Source of the DNA: an uncultured euryarchaeote
GTDB taxonomy: Archaea; Thermoplasmatota; Poseidoniia; Poseidoniales; Poseidoniaceae
Reading direction: 5' to 3'
Assembly (NCBI GenBank): GCA_937892945.1
Contig: CALBIL010000051.1
Location: 1 to 64,000, forward strand
DNA: 64,000 nucleotides
The translations under genes were made by a program, and so were the position numbers. The notes below the pieces were generated by a model. It worked only from the letters and a program-made list of their open reading frames with translations. It was not told the origin of the DNA and ran no database searches. This document shows positions 28,401 to 34,979 of the stretch, one piece after another (within the stretch, counting starts at the first letter, position 1; each line of letters opens with the position of its first letter).

Positions 28401-29010
28401 GGGCGACAGTCGCTCACAATTGTTTACGGCGTACTCGTCTGACGACTTCACCTCTGGTACCAAGACTGTAACCGTTCGAGTCACCAGCGAAGATGGCGTC
28501 TTTACAGATACTTTCGATGTTGAGATCACGAAAGCAAGCATTGAACTTTACATTAATCAAGGTCAAATCGTAACACTTTCGAGCAAAACTGCCGACGAGG
28601 CCGGTCAACTCAAAATTCCAGTCACTAATCTTGGTTTCTTGGGAAGCGATGACGTTTCAGTCACTGCAAGTATCCAGAATGGTAGAACATTAGGTACACA
28701 GACGGTTACTCTTAATCCAAACGGTACCACGGTTGTCATATTCGACTTAACTGCAGACGATGCATCAGGTTCTGTCCGGTTTGATGTGCGAGTCGAAGTT
28801 CTTGGAGATGACGCAGATCAAGTCATTCAAGAAATTGGTATAGAAGACGGAGAACAAACGATTGACTTCTCAATTGAATACTACATCCAAACCGATACCG
28901 ATGAGACAGCAGATACTTTGTTAGTTGCTGGAATCGTCATACTCGGTTTACTCGTAATTTATGGTGGAGTCCGATTGGCTCGCTCGAAGTCTTCATCGAC
29001 TCGATTCTGA
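19438..29010 (+). CDS. aglB: Giant STT3/AglB-type oligosaccharyltransferase with added membrane region and very long ectodomain
   Basis: The 3190-residue protein transfers lipid-linked glycan to Asn in N-x-S/T sequons outside the cell, judging by its catalytic motifs. GGSDPWY (first acidic motif) lies near residue 408, LADHDGF near 521 and WWDYG near 956. A SDNFQSGIPATGNMLL stretch shortly after WWDYG fits the start of the C-terminal globular domain. About 370 residues of extra hydrophobic segments precede the first motif, which normally lies near residue 40-50. From about 1410 to 3150 there are repeated Ig-like or carboxypeptidase-regulatory-type beta domains (pattern I-x-G-x-V...D-x-x-G-x-[WF]) and a late NEW3-like domain (NTGNGDDAFTIELVDNIPDGW). 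The end is one membrane helix (about 3160-3181) and a basic tail. Known archaeal AglB proteins are about 600-1000 residues. The ectodomain has many sequons itself. A subtilase gene follows 70 bases later. Confidence 0.9.
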   Translation: MEQKTGTTRTAPAAPLGWLIAPLAVLLAIAAIKLAGVTFALDVDNLTPMIFIVVASILGLLPSMLEKSDSVDLSKATISLLTLATALIGAEIIYMQEYGAFAGLLFALVTFGVHFMTSRGRHELATIIIFTAVGVNLGMVMAGDALALLPEIYNRAGPEEQASFVSTLNLKYQAVGYQFFSYLTLFVLVGALVATFIRGVLTPVGEVGWFSYLNNESTSAFNKKNLPLQIALGVWALAHIASLWHFDTVSVADKLGITTEEGYHGHFGYWSAFFTGMVAIIVAGMFSERWHTRAMTLGSMWTLYLVSTWYDAGMFSIDMLNGNWGSLIWLGVTFFIGVAIYSISTHDTWGGWVNREDHESSGGRLFWNQHWAGVMIGLAFFFGLVIRTQWYVVPSMNAFGTGNWDMTGGSDPWYMKRVVDYILANNAHMIVDSDRFYPVGGINPRPPLFTWSIAVVAMLLEPFFANGDAVWWAILSLPAVYGALTILPVAIIAREHVGPKAAVIAAWLLAFMPAHVSHTTWALADHDGFIMLFITLGFMFWLRAVKYAGTERLIRNSSASPMALIASITAVVEHRKAAFAAAVLAGVSFGIVSLGWKGFVVGPSIIFLAYAAQVALNMFRRRDSTTLNVLFLTMLSINLLMALPFYGHPQIDLILNGTGLQPFLFIFGFTLAISFVTTGFRDKPWLLSLGVLAGAGAVFFLVLWLLKQANLSNAWDVLFTGSGYFAKTKIFGTVAEANAPDRGQLFAQFGPITFVLSLIMGVLCLWSALRERKQTKLVFGVWILVASFMAWTAARFMFNATPAIAVLGAWGIVSLWKWANWGGLVKTWKKLGIRSPEDRIRGARIAVWRTPSFSAIMLIMIMLLGQQFTYGLDAAIPGSNNAEDEIDEVIYNIIPDAFRWEVGGFSLLDDSGYDGNWYLGSFGSGFNDNGWNTAYEWLAAQDADEAYSDRPAFVSWWDYGFQALDTGEHPSVSDNFQSGIPATGNMLLARSQEDLVSMFIWQLGQGDFEYNKANTGTSTFTSGYSNIVDKYLDDDQMKLFKTISTNPEIDEMITLAELSSFEVFQTNDDVVVAVGYHHTDGIFDASTQYWRIYEDGERMLCTDTLSATCVDGDWSEQSEVNRTFTNNIRSGADTVQDTTHYIVGDYWYTADLIEEFDSVATHIHRTNTRLSLTVQLLTNSLDDGQIIDLYDDLINLEGHYSVQDYEGAPGDMIERDHEIRYFAIDNRLYPRAGRYTQDMNYNQGQPMGIFGAPTILSGQDISTYMDEVYETMRGEFPDEMSRVEVDQAITEDFLNQQSGADIDPLQVQDVRVDHNAAFFDTMLARTYVGYGASSLGIDSGSSNPQPAQHFGQSGSPGSILSQALPLPGAMQNHFVIANWYSPEANSSVTAEQQFSSISQTNTLVKILKYYSGAEISGQVTMSDNGQGLPGVRLLIERDAFSGEGVEDLDPDTYWVPIGFTDADENGHWSFEAPAGRIRVSAYAGDYNPITAQDNIRSGAFSQGLGDILTETNDDRQTNDITAILGEVANMSWLGESQLNVTAPQADRFVDVTTSLDIAVESSGVSGQVTWTGHESFDGDALVSTDFILRNIWSMTENYTLTTTNGSFSSEDTRILQGTGEVTFTENGTFESSGVAFADDFTGTFTRSIADNRVYTSNGTWNGKGSLVASWVANQSVVSCLDNETAPMPENETLCIQDSSASPMVYLLDGKVEANGRLTSDGISTLVTEHAGDSFEGTGSFEGIGTLNGTGLFVGPGEFSGPMVQAGSFYITGLIPGVYNMIAQLNNGKEVLLPDPVNVGISPSYDLAMTMPGSIFEDTLDDFFDQPFSNETIQLIDVDLGHDEIMEIITDENGNFSYGPMAAGEYYYRVDVDNDGWYELNETFTVRDSSENISLTMSVPEMHDVSLQLTSPVDAQTQEPYTDVSGRVVTFTNTDPLFAPINSTSDEDGLVYIELPMGAYTISDETGDNYILFDYVSLETEDISMTSAYAIGTWVNGSIRVMDGGLEYAQWSLEEESAKFDQSQPASGIEIDFASNDLSFSTTVETNGNYSIRLPSGNDFHMTTFSIASQMSGGQLLVLTGDDELDNGLMYLEPTISATGFVYLYDNTSRWDGLVPGYNVQTVVATNADGLEWKTTIDDIGGFEFHLQSGEWDFTVEDEALNSSNIENYNIIAEPDSFPSAIELFVSPDYLTIELNIFMDAGGDSIFANGTLVSPSFTLMPLNVHGQQHNYTAADYTSPGNITVVLEPGIYSLQFNTTEAGDENASDYPLVGTLAFDPILVGLDAYEEAVAFPLRNDYLVTGELTNLSGGAVEKQFLLRNEADDLWFNMASDVNGSFAAYVPAGDWVAIVAPFFADNDSTETLRYPFTVGDDSSVRTGLNLSSSDVIELKFQLQEFNTEDNMSGIRVTLVSHDGFGNVTLSKSDDNGNVSEQLMPGNWSLFLNETSPQQHWTLDTSSTPFSTDSAVEGIIDLGLITAELEVQIGGKVFWDLDDDDIPDGTEGVANTTVTILGMNNSEIDTNVTTDEFGVWSLFVPIQDEYQVSVSKEGFSTEVYNVSNTSAYPVYSEPESYDIEMTAGNVSVSGNVTDINDANRLNGSTVILYPASGMAGESQSITPVFDNDQLSWSAVIAPGKWVVVVTEVNAGENGGGVAVGLLDASISDGATLDLEMSLGGWIDLTTSWTDIDLVEHHAGSADNGSSLLNETVMITFGLGSDVEWDMEVGSDGGISILMPAGEVEMDSSFITLQHDLLLEMGYIGGTVTQVAEGRSPVTLSYTRTINSDTTITIVEGSMVNATLVADSDLAFLAIAEGEGYQSIEFDLDIDYEGTETVQVFDVLGQVGVSPDEADWNVEFWNGTAFVESYELSLGIGNNSNDTTVESSTVLRVRILTANQSEAWHLENPHILKVRLITDSTPSSEIAVTVQVPQIYGFELSDVVTEIGIGTGGSGSFGFMLVNTGNGDDAFTIELVDNIPDGWEVTPMNSVIKIAKGDSRSQLFTAYSSDDFTSGTKTVTVRVTSEDGVFTDTFDVEITKASIELYINQGQIVTLSSKTADEAGQLKIPVTNLGFLGSDDVSVTASIQNGRTLGTQTVTLNPNGTTVVIFDLTADDASGSVRFDVRVEVLGDDADQVIQEIGIEDGEQTIDFSIEYYIQTDTDETADTLLVAGIVILGLLVIYGGVRLARSKSSSTRF

Positions 29011-29031
29011 TATGAGACAACCCATTATATC

Positions 29032-29053
29032 CAAAGTTGCTTAGGCAACTTTG
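29032..29053 (+). terminator. Strong hairpin between oligosaccharyltransferase and subtilase genes
   Basis: CAAAGTTGC and GCAACTTTG form a perfect 9-bp stem with the 4-base loop TTAG, 22 bases after the oligosaccharyltransferase stop. It may terminate or process the transcript or attenuate read-through into the subtilase gene. No long T-run follows. Confidence 0.45.
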
Positions 29054-29080
29054 TTGATGTGAAACCATGAGTGTGGAACG

Positions 29081-30307
29081 ATGAAGGGTCTTGAGAATTT
29101 GGACTTGCTTCCAGAGCCTGATGATCCTCGAATTCTCTCCGCAATTGACCCTTCTGCCGTTGGGTTCCAAGATGGTTGGAGAGCCGAAGTCACTGGATGG
29201 GCTCCTTTAGATGCTGTCCCAGTCGCCCGATTACGACGGAAAAAAATACTTGCCACTAACGGGGCCGTATTTGCGATTCTTGTCATTATATTGCTCGTTG
29301 TTTGGGATTCAGGACTTCTTTTTCTCGAACTCCCACCGCCAAAATCGGAATGGGCTCAAGAACAATCACAACTCGATGAATTTTCAGACCTCGGACTCAC
29401 AGGTTCTGGAGTCCGGGTTTGTATGGTTGATACTGGAATTGACTTGAGTAACACTGCTTTTTCAGAAGTTGAAGTGACGTTTAAGGACATGATTGGAACC
29501 TCAAATGCTCCGGTTGATTATGGATTCATTTCCCATGGGACTCTTATGGCAGGAATATTAGTTTCTGGTAGTCACCAAATGGGTATTGCTCCAAACATCA
29601 CTCTGGCCATGGTTGCTGCTTTAGGCGCTGATGAAAACGATATGAACAGTGGTTCAGAACAAACTGTGGCGAATGCAATAGCTTGGTGCCAAGATACTTT
29701 TCAAGCAGATATCATTTCACTTTCCCTTGGTGGAGAACAAAACATCGAAATGCATACTGAAGGCACAAGTGTTTCAGCTGTCCGCAGGGCTGTCGATTCG
29801 GGTATATTCGTCGTTGCTGCTGCAGGTAATGATGGCGGAGACGCTGACGACGGCTTAGTTTCAGTACCCGGCAATGTCCCTCGGGTCATCACTGTAGGCG
29901 CCTCGACTCGAGATCAAGCAGTATGGGTGAATTCTTCCAAAGGTTCGCAAATCCTTTCGGATGCGACTTTACGTCAAAATCCTCACATGAAGCCTGAAGT
30001 TATCGCACCTGGCGAAAACATCATCAGTACGGGTATTGGGGAAACTTGGTATTCGAGTAGTGGTACCTCCGATTCGACTGTTTTCGTCACAGGAGCCTTG
30101 TCGTTACTTCTTGAAGCGTTCCCTGAATACAAGCCAAATTCATCTTCCAATGGTGACTGTATTGATCAAGTAAAACTCTCATTGATGAATTCCTCGCTCA
30201 AATATGAAGACACGGTTGAACATGATAACCATTGGGGATACGGCCAACTTCAAGCCATGGATTGGTATCTTGATTTGGCCGTTCAGACGCCATCGTGTTC
30301 GTTTTGA
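29081..30307 (+). CDS. Membrane-anchored subtilisin-like serine protease (S8 family)
   Basis: The 408-residue protein has about 65 cytosolic residues, one membrane helix (FAILVIILLVVWDSGLLFL, about 66-85) and an outer subtilase domain. The catalytic triad is intact: Asp in VDTGID (about residue 119), His in SHGTLMAG (about 150) and Ser in SSGTSDS (about 328). The oxyanion Asn lies in AAAGNDGGD (about 250). There is no propeptide of the usual kind between helix and catalytic domain, only about 30 residues. It could mature or shed surface proteins made by its neighbours; this is inferred from position. The ATG at 29081 is the only start that keeps the cytosolic segment. Confidence 0.92.
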   Translation: MKGLENLDLLPEPDDPRILSAIDPSAVGFQDGWRAEVTGWAPLDAVPVARLRRKKILATNGAVFAILVIILLVVWDSGLLFLELPPPKSEWAQEQSQLDEFSDLGLTGSGVRVCMVDTGIDLSNTAFSEVEVTFKDMIGTSNAPVDYGFISHGTLMAGILVSGSHQMGIAPNITLAMVAALGADENDMNSGSEQTVANAIAWCQDTFQADIISLSLGGEQNIEMHTEGTSVSAVRRAVDSGIFVVAAAGNDGGDADDGLVSVPGNVPRVITVGASTRDQAVWVNSSKGSQILSDATLRQNPHMKPEVIAPGENIISTGIGETWYSSSGTSDSTVFVTGALSLLLEAFPEYKPNSSSNGDCIDQVKLSLMNSSLKYEDTVEHDNHWGYGQLQAMDWYLDLAVQTPSCSF

Positions 30308-30386
30308 AGTCCCTTCCAATATCTTGTTTTTCGCTCTAAAAGCGTTCTAATGTTCGGTTTTCCACCCTTCTGGGCGATGTTATGTT

Positions 30387-30427
30387 GATATTTAAAGTTG
30401 TATTTGATATTCTTGTGTGATTATAAA
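30387..30427 (+). promoter_or_regulatory. Candidate promoter region of the beta-helix protein gene
   Basis: The gap 30308-30522 is clearly AT-rich and holds two TATA-like elements: GATATTTAAAG (30387-30397) and TTATAAA (30421-30427). Either would give a leader of about 70-110 bases. A GAGGTG ribosome site (30511-30516) precedes the ATG at 30523. I see nothing else in this gap. Confidence 0.4.
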
Positions 30428-30522
30428 TGATACATTTGTCTTTATTTGATATTTTTAAAGTGCCAATAGAGGCGCAGTATTATATTCGAGGAGGATGTGG
30501 GAGAAAGGAAGAGGTGTCTATT

Positions 30523-33500
30523 ATGAACAATTCTACATCACGCAAAAGCATATCGTTGGTTGCACTCTTGTTGCTGTCTATCCTAACGGGATTAATTACC
30601 ATTCCAACGGTATCTGCTGTAAATGAAACGAAATCCGGAACAATCTCTGGTATTGAAACTTGGACGGGCACTGTTAACTTGAATGGCGATATCACCGTTG
30701 CTGAGGGTGCAAAGCTCATCATCAATGCTGGAACCACCATCAATCTTCCACCTGGTACATTCATTGACGTCGAAGGCGCCATCTGTATCGGGGAGAGTTC
30801 ATGCGGTGCGAGTTCAGGCTCTGCCGGTAGTCAAGCTCGATTCATTTGGGCCACTCCGACTGATTATACCGTTACTGGTCGATGTTATTCAAACAGCAGT
30901 AACAACCCAAATTACAACGGTGATGCAGGATGCGGTTCAGGTATGATTATTCGCTCAACGATTGACCAAGCGATTACTTCAATCAACTATGCACACTTCG
31001 AAAATGCATACGGCGTTCCTTTCGATACCAACCAAGTCAGTGGTAAGCAATACGGTGTTTTGGTGTTTGATGGCTCGTCAACTACTGCGACTGGTCTCAC
31101 GTTCACTGACATCAATACTTCCAACATTATCGCGCTTGATTTGGCTTCTCCTCTGATTAAAGATTCAACCTTTAGTCTCGGAATTGATGGGAATGGCTAC
31201 GATGCAGCAGCAGTTCGAGCCTATGGGGCAGGTGCTGGAATCCTTGGAACAATGCGTATCCAAAACTCCGACTTCACGGGTAACGCCGATGCCGATTGTG
31301 GTCAACAAGGCGGTGGTCGCAGTCTTATTTATGTCGAAAGTTCCTACATCGATCTCTCCAACCTTGATATTAAAGACAATGCATATGGCCTGTTTTTGAA
31401 AGAAAGTTCTGGTTCTCTAACTGATTCCACAATCAATGTCAAATGCAGTGGTATTGACACCAACTCTCACAAAGTAACTGGGACAATCAATCACACCCTC
31501 ATCATCAACGACAATACCATTACCACAGCAGATGGGTCAGGAATTACCGCCTACGATGGTGCAATAGTTGAAGCAAACCGAAACACAATCTCTGGAGCAG
31601 CCGAAGGTTCCGGATTCGGTATTCGTTCATCTACAGTTTCTGCAAATAATAACGTAATCGGACCAATTGGTGGTTGGAATGGTTTGTGGATTTACGGTAC
31701 TTCAGATGTGAGTGCGGAAAACAATACCATACAAGACACGGCAAAAGAAGCAGTGTTAATCGGAGAATACCACTTTGAAGACCAAGGATGGAACGTTCCA
31801 ACACCTACAGCCGCTCGTTTGTATTTTGCGAACAATCAAATTTCGAACAATACCGGTGTGTGCAACTCTCAAATGTATGACGGAGATTTCGCTTGTCCAG
31901 CCATTCACATGTTCATGGCCTCTGCTACACTCTATGACAATACAGTGACCAACAACGGTGGCGATGGGATGCGAATTAAGGGCAGTATTGTCAACGCCCA
32001 ACGAAACACAATGGAAGTTTCCGGCTTTGCTGCAAATATTTCAATGTACGATGATAACTATGGTAGTAAATACGGTTCAATTGCCTACTTCTCTGGTAAT
32101 TCATATTCCAATGCCTCCCAGGTCTACAACATCACTGAATCTCGTGTTATTGTTCAATCAGAATACATCCCAGATGCAGGTGGAAACGAATTGTATCCCG
32201 TTTCACTCCGTTGGCTCGGCCCTGAATGCCCGTATGTCCTCGATGAATGTCTCCTTGTTCCTTCAACGGCGATTATGCCTCCAGCATTCATGCCAATGGC
32301 GCTCGAAGTCATCGACAACTCGACCGTCTTCTCTTATGCAGATTTGCAGAATTTCGATTCATCGAAAATCCACGTACAAAATCAAAACTCCGCTTGGGGA
32401 AGTCAAGTACGAGAGGGAGAACTGGTACGCTATCAAGTCAAAGCTAAGAACAGTAACGTTGTTGACGCAACCGTCGTTATTCGAGACGCAACCGGCTTAC
32501 CTCTCTACACACTCACAACCGATGCCTTTGGGTTTACTCCTGAAGTCTCTCTACCGTCTGATTTCTTACTTGATCGTAATTGGAATCACAAGGTTGGGGA
32601 AAGCAATGTGCAAATCCCGGGAGTTACTGATGGAGCGGGCAACCCTGTGTTCATCGATGAAAACTCATGTGCTGATGGCTACGATAACGACGGAGATACC
32701 AAAGTTGATTCTGAAGATGTTGATTGTACAGGCGGCCGTGAATTACCGTTTTACTCAGTCGAGGCATACATGTTTGGAAAGGGGCAGAAAGAATTTGACT
32801 TTGTCCTCAGCGGTTCGATTGATGATGTGATTAATCTCGATAACCTCAAACCGAGTGTTACAGTTACTCAAAACGACGGATTCTCGTTTGCAACAACAGT
32901 TTCTCTCACTGGTTCTTCATGGGACGGAATTTCGGGGCCTTACCCCGTTGATTATGTTGCGTACCAAAACCAATTTGGTTTGATCAAGCGTGTTGAAGTT
33001 CAACCTCCTGGTTCGACAGATTGGTATTCAGCCGTCGATATCTCGGGTTCCGGTGGCGAAATCACAAAATCCAATCATCCATTCAAAACATGGGCTTTTG
33101 ATTGGGAAATGTCTGCTCATCCAGAAGGAGAAGGCGATGTTACCTTCCGTGTCCGCTCATACGATGGATTGGATTACTCTCCGGTCGAAGTTCGTAAGTA
33201 CAAACTCAACCTCGTGCCACCAACTATTTTGGTCGACACGCCAAATGATGGAACCACTCACGACAATAGTAAAGTAACGTTCACAGGTACCGCGAGCGAC
33301 CCTTACTCGGGAACTTGGGGCAGTGACATCAATTCCATTTGGTTTGAAATCAATGGACCAAATAACTACACGGCCAATTTCAATGTACCTGGTTCTACTG
33401 CTTGGGCTTATGATTGGATTTTCCAAGACTTGCAAACTGGAGATTATGATTTCCGAATTTGGGCATCAGACAGTGATTTCTGTAACGTGAAGACTGGTTG

Positions 33501-34920
33501 GATGGACTGTACCTATGAAAGTCGTTCCCTAAGTGTAAACACAGACAACGCAATCCCATTTGTTCAATTGAGTGAACCATTAAACTCCGACATTCTTCGG
33601 GTGAGTGAAACTCAATTGATTCAAGGTGTGGCTTTGGACAACGATGGAATTGTAACACGTGTTGAAATCGTGATCTTTGATTTGACAAGTGGTATTGAGA
33701 TTAATAACGGTCCTAATCCAGTTACTACTTTTGCTCAAAACGGAGCATGGTATACAACTTGGGATACTTCTAATCTCATTCACGACCAACAATATGAGCT
33801 GCTTATCAAAGCATGGGATGGAATGGATTTCTCGAATGAAGAACGCATCCGTATTACAATCGATAACCCGAGTGATGCAGACAATCTGATTCCAGAGTTT
33901 AACTCAAGTACTTGGGTAAGCACAATGACCTTGTTCTGCGATTCAAATCCAACAAAGCAAGACCGTTGTAATGGTGGAATTAGTATCGACTTGACGAACC
34001 ACTTTTCAGACCCAGATGGTCCTACTGACAGTACCGATGGACTTGTGTTCGATGTCTATGATGATTTGAAAAACCTCGATGATGATAATTACGGAAATTA
34101 TCTCAACTTCAATTCAGATGGCGTTGTAAAATACAACCCTGCATACGTAACTGGTCTGTCAAATGATATCTCGGAATGGTCACTTGTTGGTTTGATGTTT
34201 GAAGCAAGAGACTACTATGGCTCTGTTGCATATTCGTATAAGGTCAACATCGTTGTTGTAGAAGTTTCATTCAATGTCATTCGTGAAGGAACCGGTACAC
34301 TCAACCCTGATAATCCTGCATATTTTAGTGGCCAAGGATTGCCGAACAGTCTCGTTGAAGCACGGTATGATAGTTTGAACGGTGTTCGTATTAACCAAAC
34401 CCGTGTCAAGGCTGATGCGACTTGGAGTATGGAAATCTCAAGCAGTCAACTTTCAGGAAATGAGGGTGCACGTAATATCATCTTTGAAATGGATGACCAA
34501 GTCTATGCTCTTCCGGGCGAAAATTCAGATGCTTTATTCCAATTAAGTGTTGGAGATGGTGAAGATTCAAATTCTAATATTGGATTGATTGTAGCAATTA
34601 TTGTTGGAGTCATTCTCCTCTTAGGTGTTGGAATGTTCTTCTTACAAGTTGAATATGATGACCTTGATGAAGAGGCTGAAATGCTGGCTGCACAGGAACA
34701 AGAAGCAGTCGACCCTTATGCTTGGACGAAATCTCGCCAAGATCCAGTCGCCCTTCCTTCATCTCACGTTGCCATGACTCCAGTAGCCCCACAGTCTCAA
34801 GTTGCTCCGGCAGTCCCAGTTGCTGATTCTGCACAGGCGGCTGCCCAACATCCTGGATGGATATGGGATGCTGAGTCAAATAATTGGGTTCCAGACCCAA
34901 ACTACACTCCGAACCAATGA
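30523..34920 (+). CDS. Large surface protein: parallel beta-helix, Ig-like domains, membrane anchor and Trp-rich tail
   Basis: The product has 1465 residues. A signal peptide (ISLVALLLLSILTGLITIP) is followed by about 500 residues of parallel beta-helix (NosD/pectate-lyase-like, with turns such as N-N-x-I-x-D-N and ANNNVIGPIGG). A calcium-binding spot (DNDGDTKVDSEDVD) and several Ig-like or cadherin-like domains (about 780-1260) come next. A membrane helix near 1375 (IGLIVAIIVGVILLLGVGMFFL) leads to a cytosolic tail with acidic, proline-rich and Trp-rich parts, ending near WIWDAESNNWVPDP. I started at ATG 30523, which has a ribosome site and directly precedes the signal peptide; the 32 codons above it look non-coding. 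It is probably an adhesin or polysaccharide-binding protein. No catalytic residues were identified. Confidence 0.78.
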   Translation: MNNSTSRKSISLVALLLLSILTGLITIPTVSAVNETKSGTISGIETWTGTVNLNGDITVAEGAKLIINAGTTINLPPGTFIDVEGAICIGESSCGASSGSAGSQARFIWATPTDYTVTGRCYSNSSNNPNYNGDAGCGSGMIIRSTIDQAITSINYAHFENAYGVPFDTNQVSGKQYGVLVFDGSSTTATGLTFTDINTSNIIALDLASPLIKDSTFSLGIDGNGYDAAAVRAYGAGAGILGTMRIQNSDFTGNADADCGQQGGGRSLIYVESSYIDLSNLDIKDNAYGLFLKESSGSLTDSTINVKCSGIDTNSHKVTGTINHTLIINDNTITTADGSGITAYDGAIVEANRNTISGAAEGSGFGIRSSTVSANNNVIGPIGGWNGLWIYGTSDVSAENNTIQDTAKEAVLIGEYHFEDQGWNVPTPTAARLYFANNQISNNTGVCNSQMYDGDFACPAIHMFMASATLYDNTVTNNGGDGMRIKGSIVNAQRNTMEVSGFAANISMYDDNYGSKYGSIAYFSGNSYSNASQVYNITESRVIVQSEYIPDAGGNELYPVSLRWLGPECPYVLDECLLVPSTAIMPPAFMPMALEVIDNSTVFSYADLQNFDSSKIHVQNQNSAWGSQVREGELVRYQVKAKNSNVVDATVVIRDATGLPLYTLTTDAFGFTPEVSLPSDFLLDRNWNHKVGESNVQIPGVTDGAGNPVFIDENSCADGYDNDGDTKVDSEDVDCTGGRELPFYSVEAYMFGKGQKEFDFVLSGSIDDVINLDNLKPSVTVTQNDGFSFATTVSLTGSSWDGISGPYPVDYVAYQNQFGLIKRVEVQPPGSTDWYSAVDISGSGGEITKSNHPFKTWAFDWEMSAHPEGEGDVTFRVRSYDGLDYSPVEVRKYKLNLVPPTILVDTPNDGTTHDNSKVTFTGTASDPYSGTWGSDINSIWFEINGPNNYTANFNVPGSTAWAYDWIFQDLQTGDYDFRIWASDSDFCNVKTGWMDCTYESRSLSVNTDNAIPFVQLSEPLNSDILRVSETQLIQGVALDNDGIVTRVEIVIFDLTSGIEINNGPNPVTTFAQNGAWYTTWDTSNLIHDQQYELLIKAWDGMDFSNEERIRITIDNPSDADNLIPEFNSSTWVSTMTLFCDSNPTKQDRCNGGISIDLTNHFSDPDGPTDSTDGLVFDVYDDLKNLDDDNYGNYLNFNSDGVVKYNPAYVTGLSNDISEWSLVGLMFEARDYYGSVAYSYKVNIVVVEVSFNVIREGTGTLNPDNPAYFSGQGLPNSLVEARYDSLNGVRINQTRVKADATWSMEISSSQLSGNEGARNIIFEMDDQVYALPGENSDALFQLSVGDGEDSNSNIGLIVAIIVGVILLLGVGMFFLQVEYDDLDEEAEMLAAQEQEAVDPYAWTKSRQDPVALPSSHVAMTPVAPQSQVAPAVPVADSAQAAAQHPGWIWDAESNNWVPDPNYTPNQ

Positions 34921-34979
34921 AGCATTTCCGGCTCACCGAATCGGAAGTGTTGAAGAGGAGATAAGAGGGAGATAAGGAT

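Noticed and set aside
31958-32830. 290-residue plus-strand frame inside the beta-helix protein gene
   Set aside because: It is an alternative frame of the real gene. It has a random-looking, Met/Ser/Gln-rich composition with no domain, while the main frame has clear repeats.
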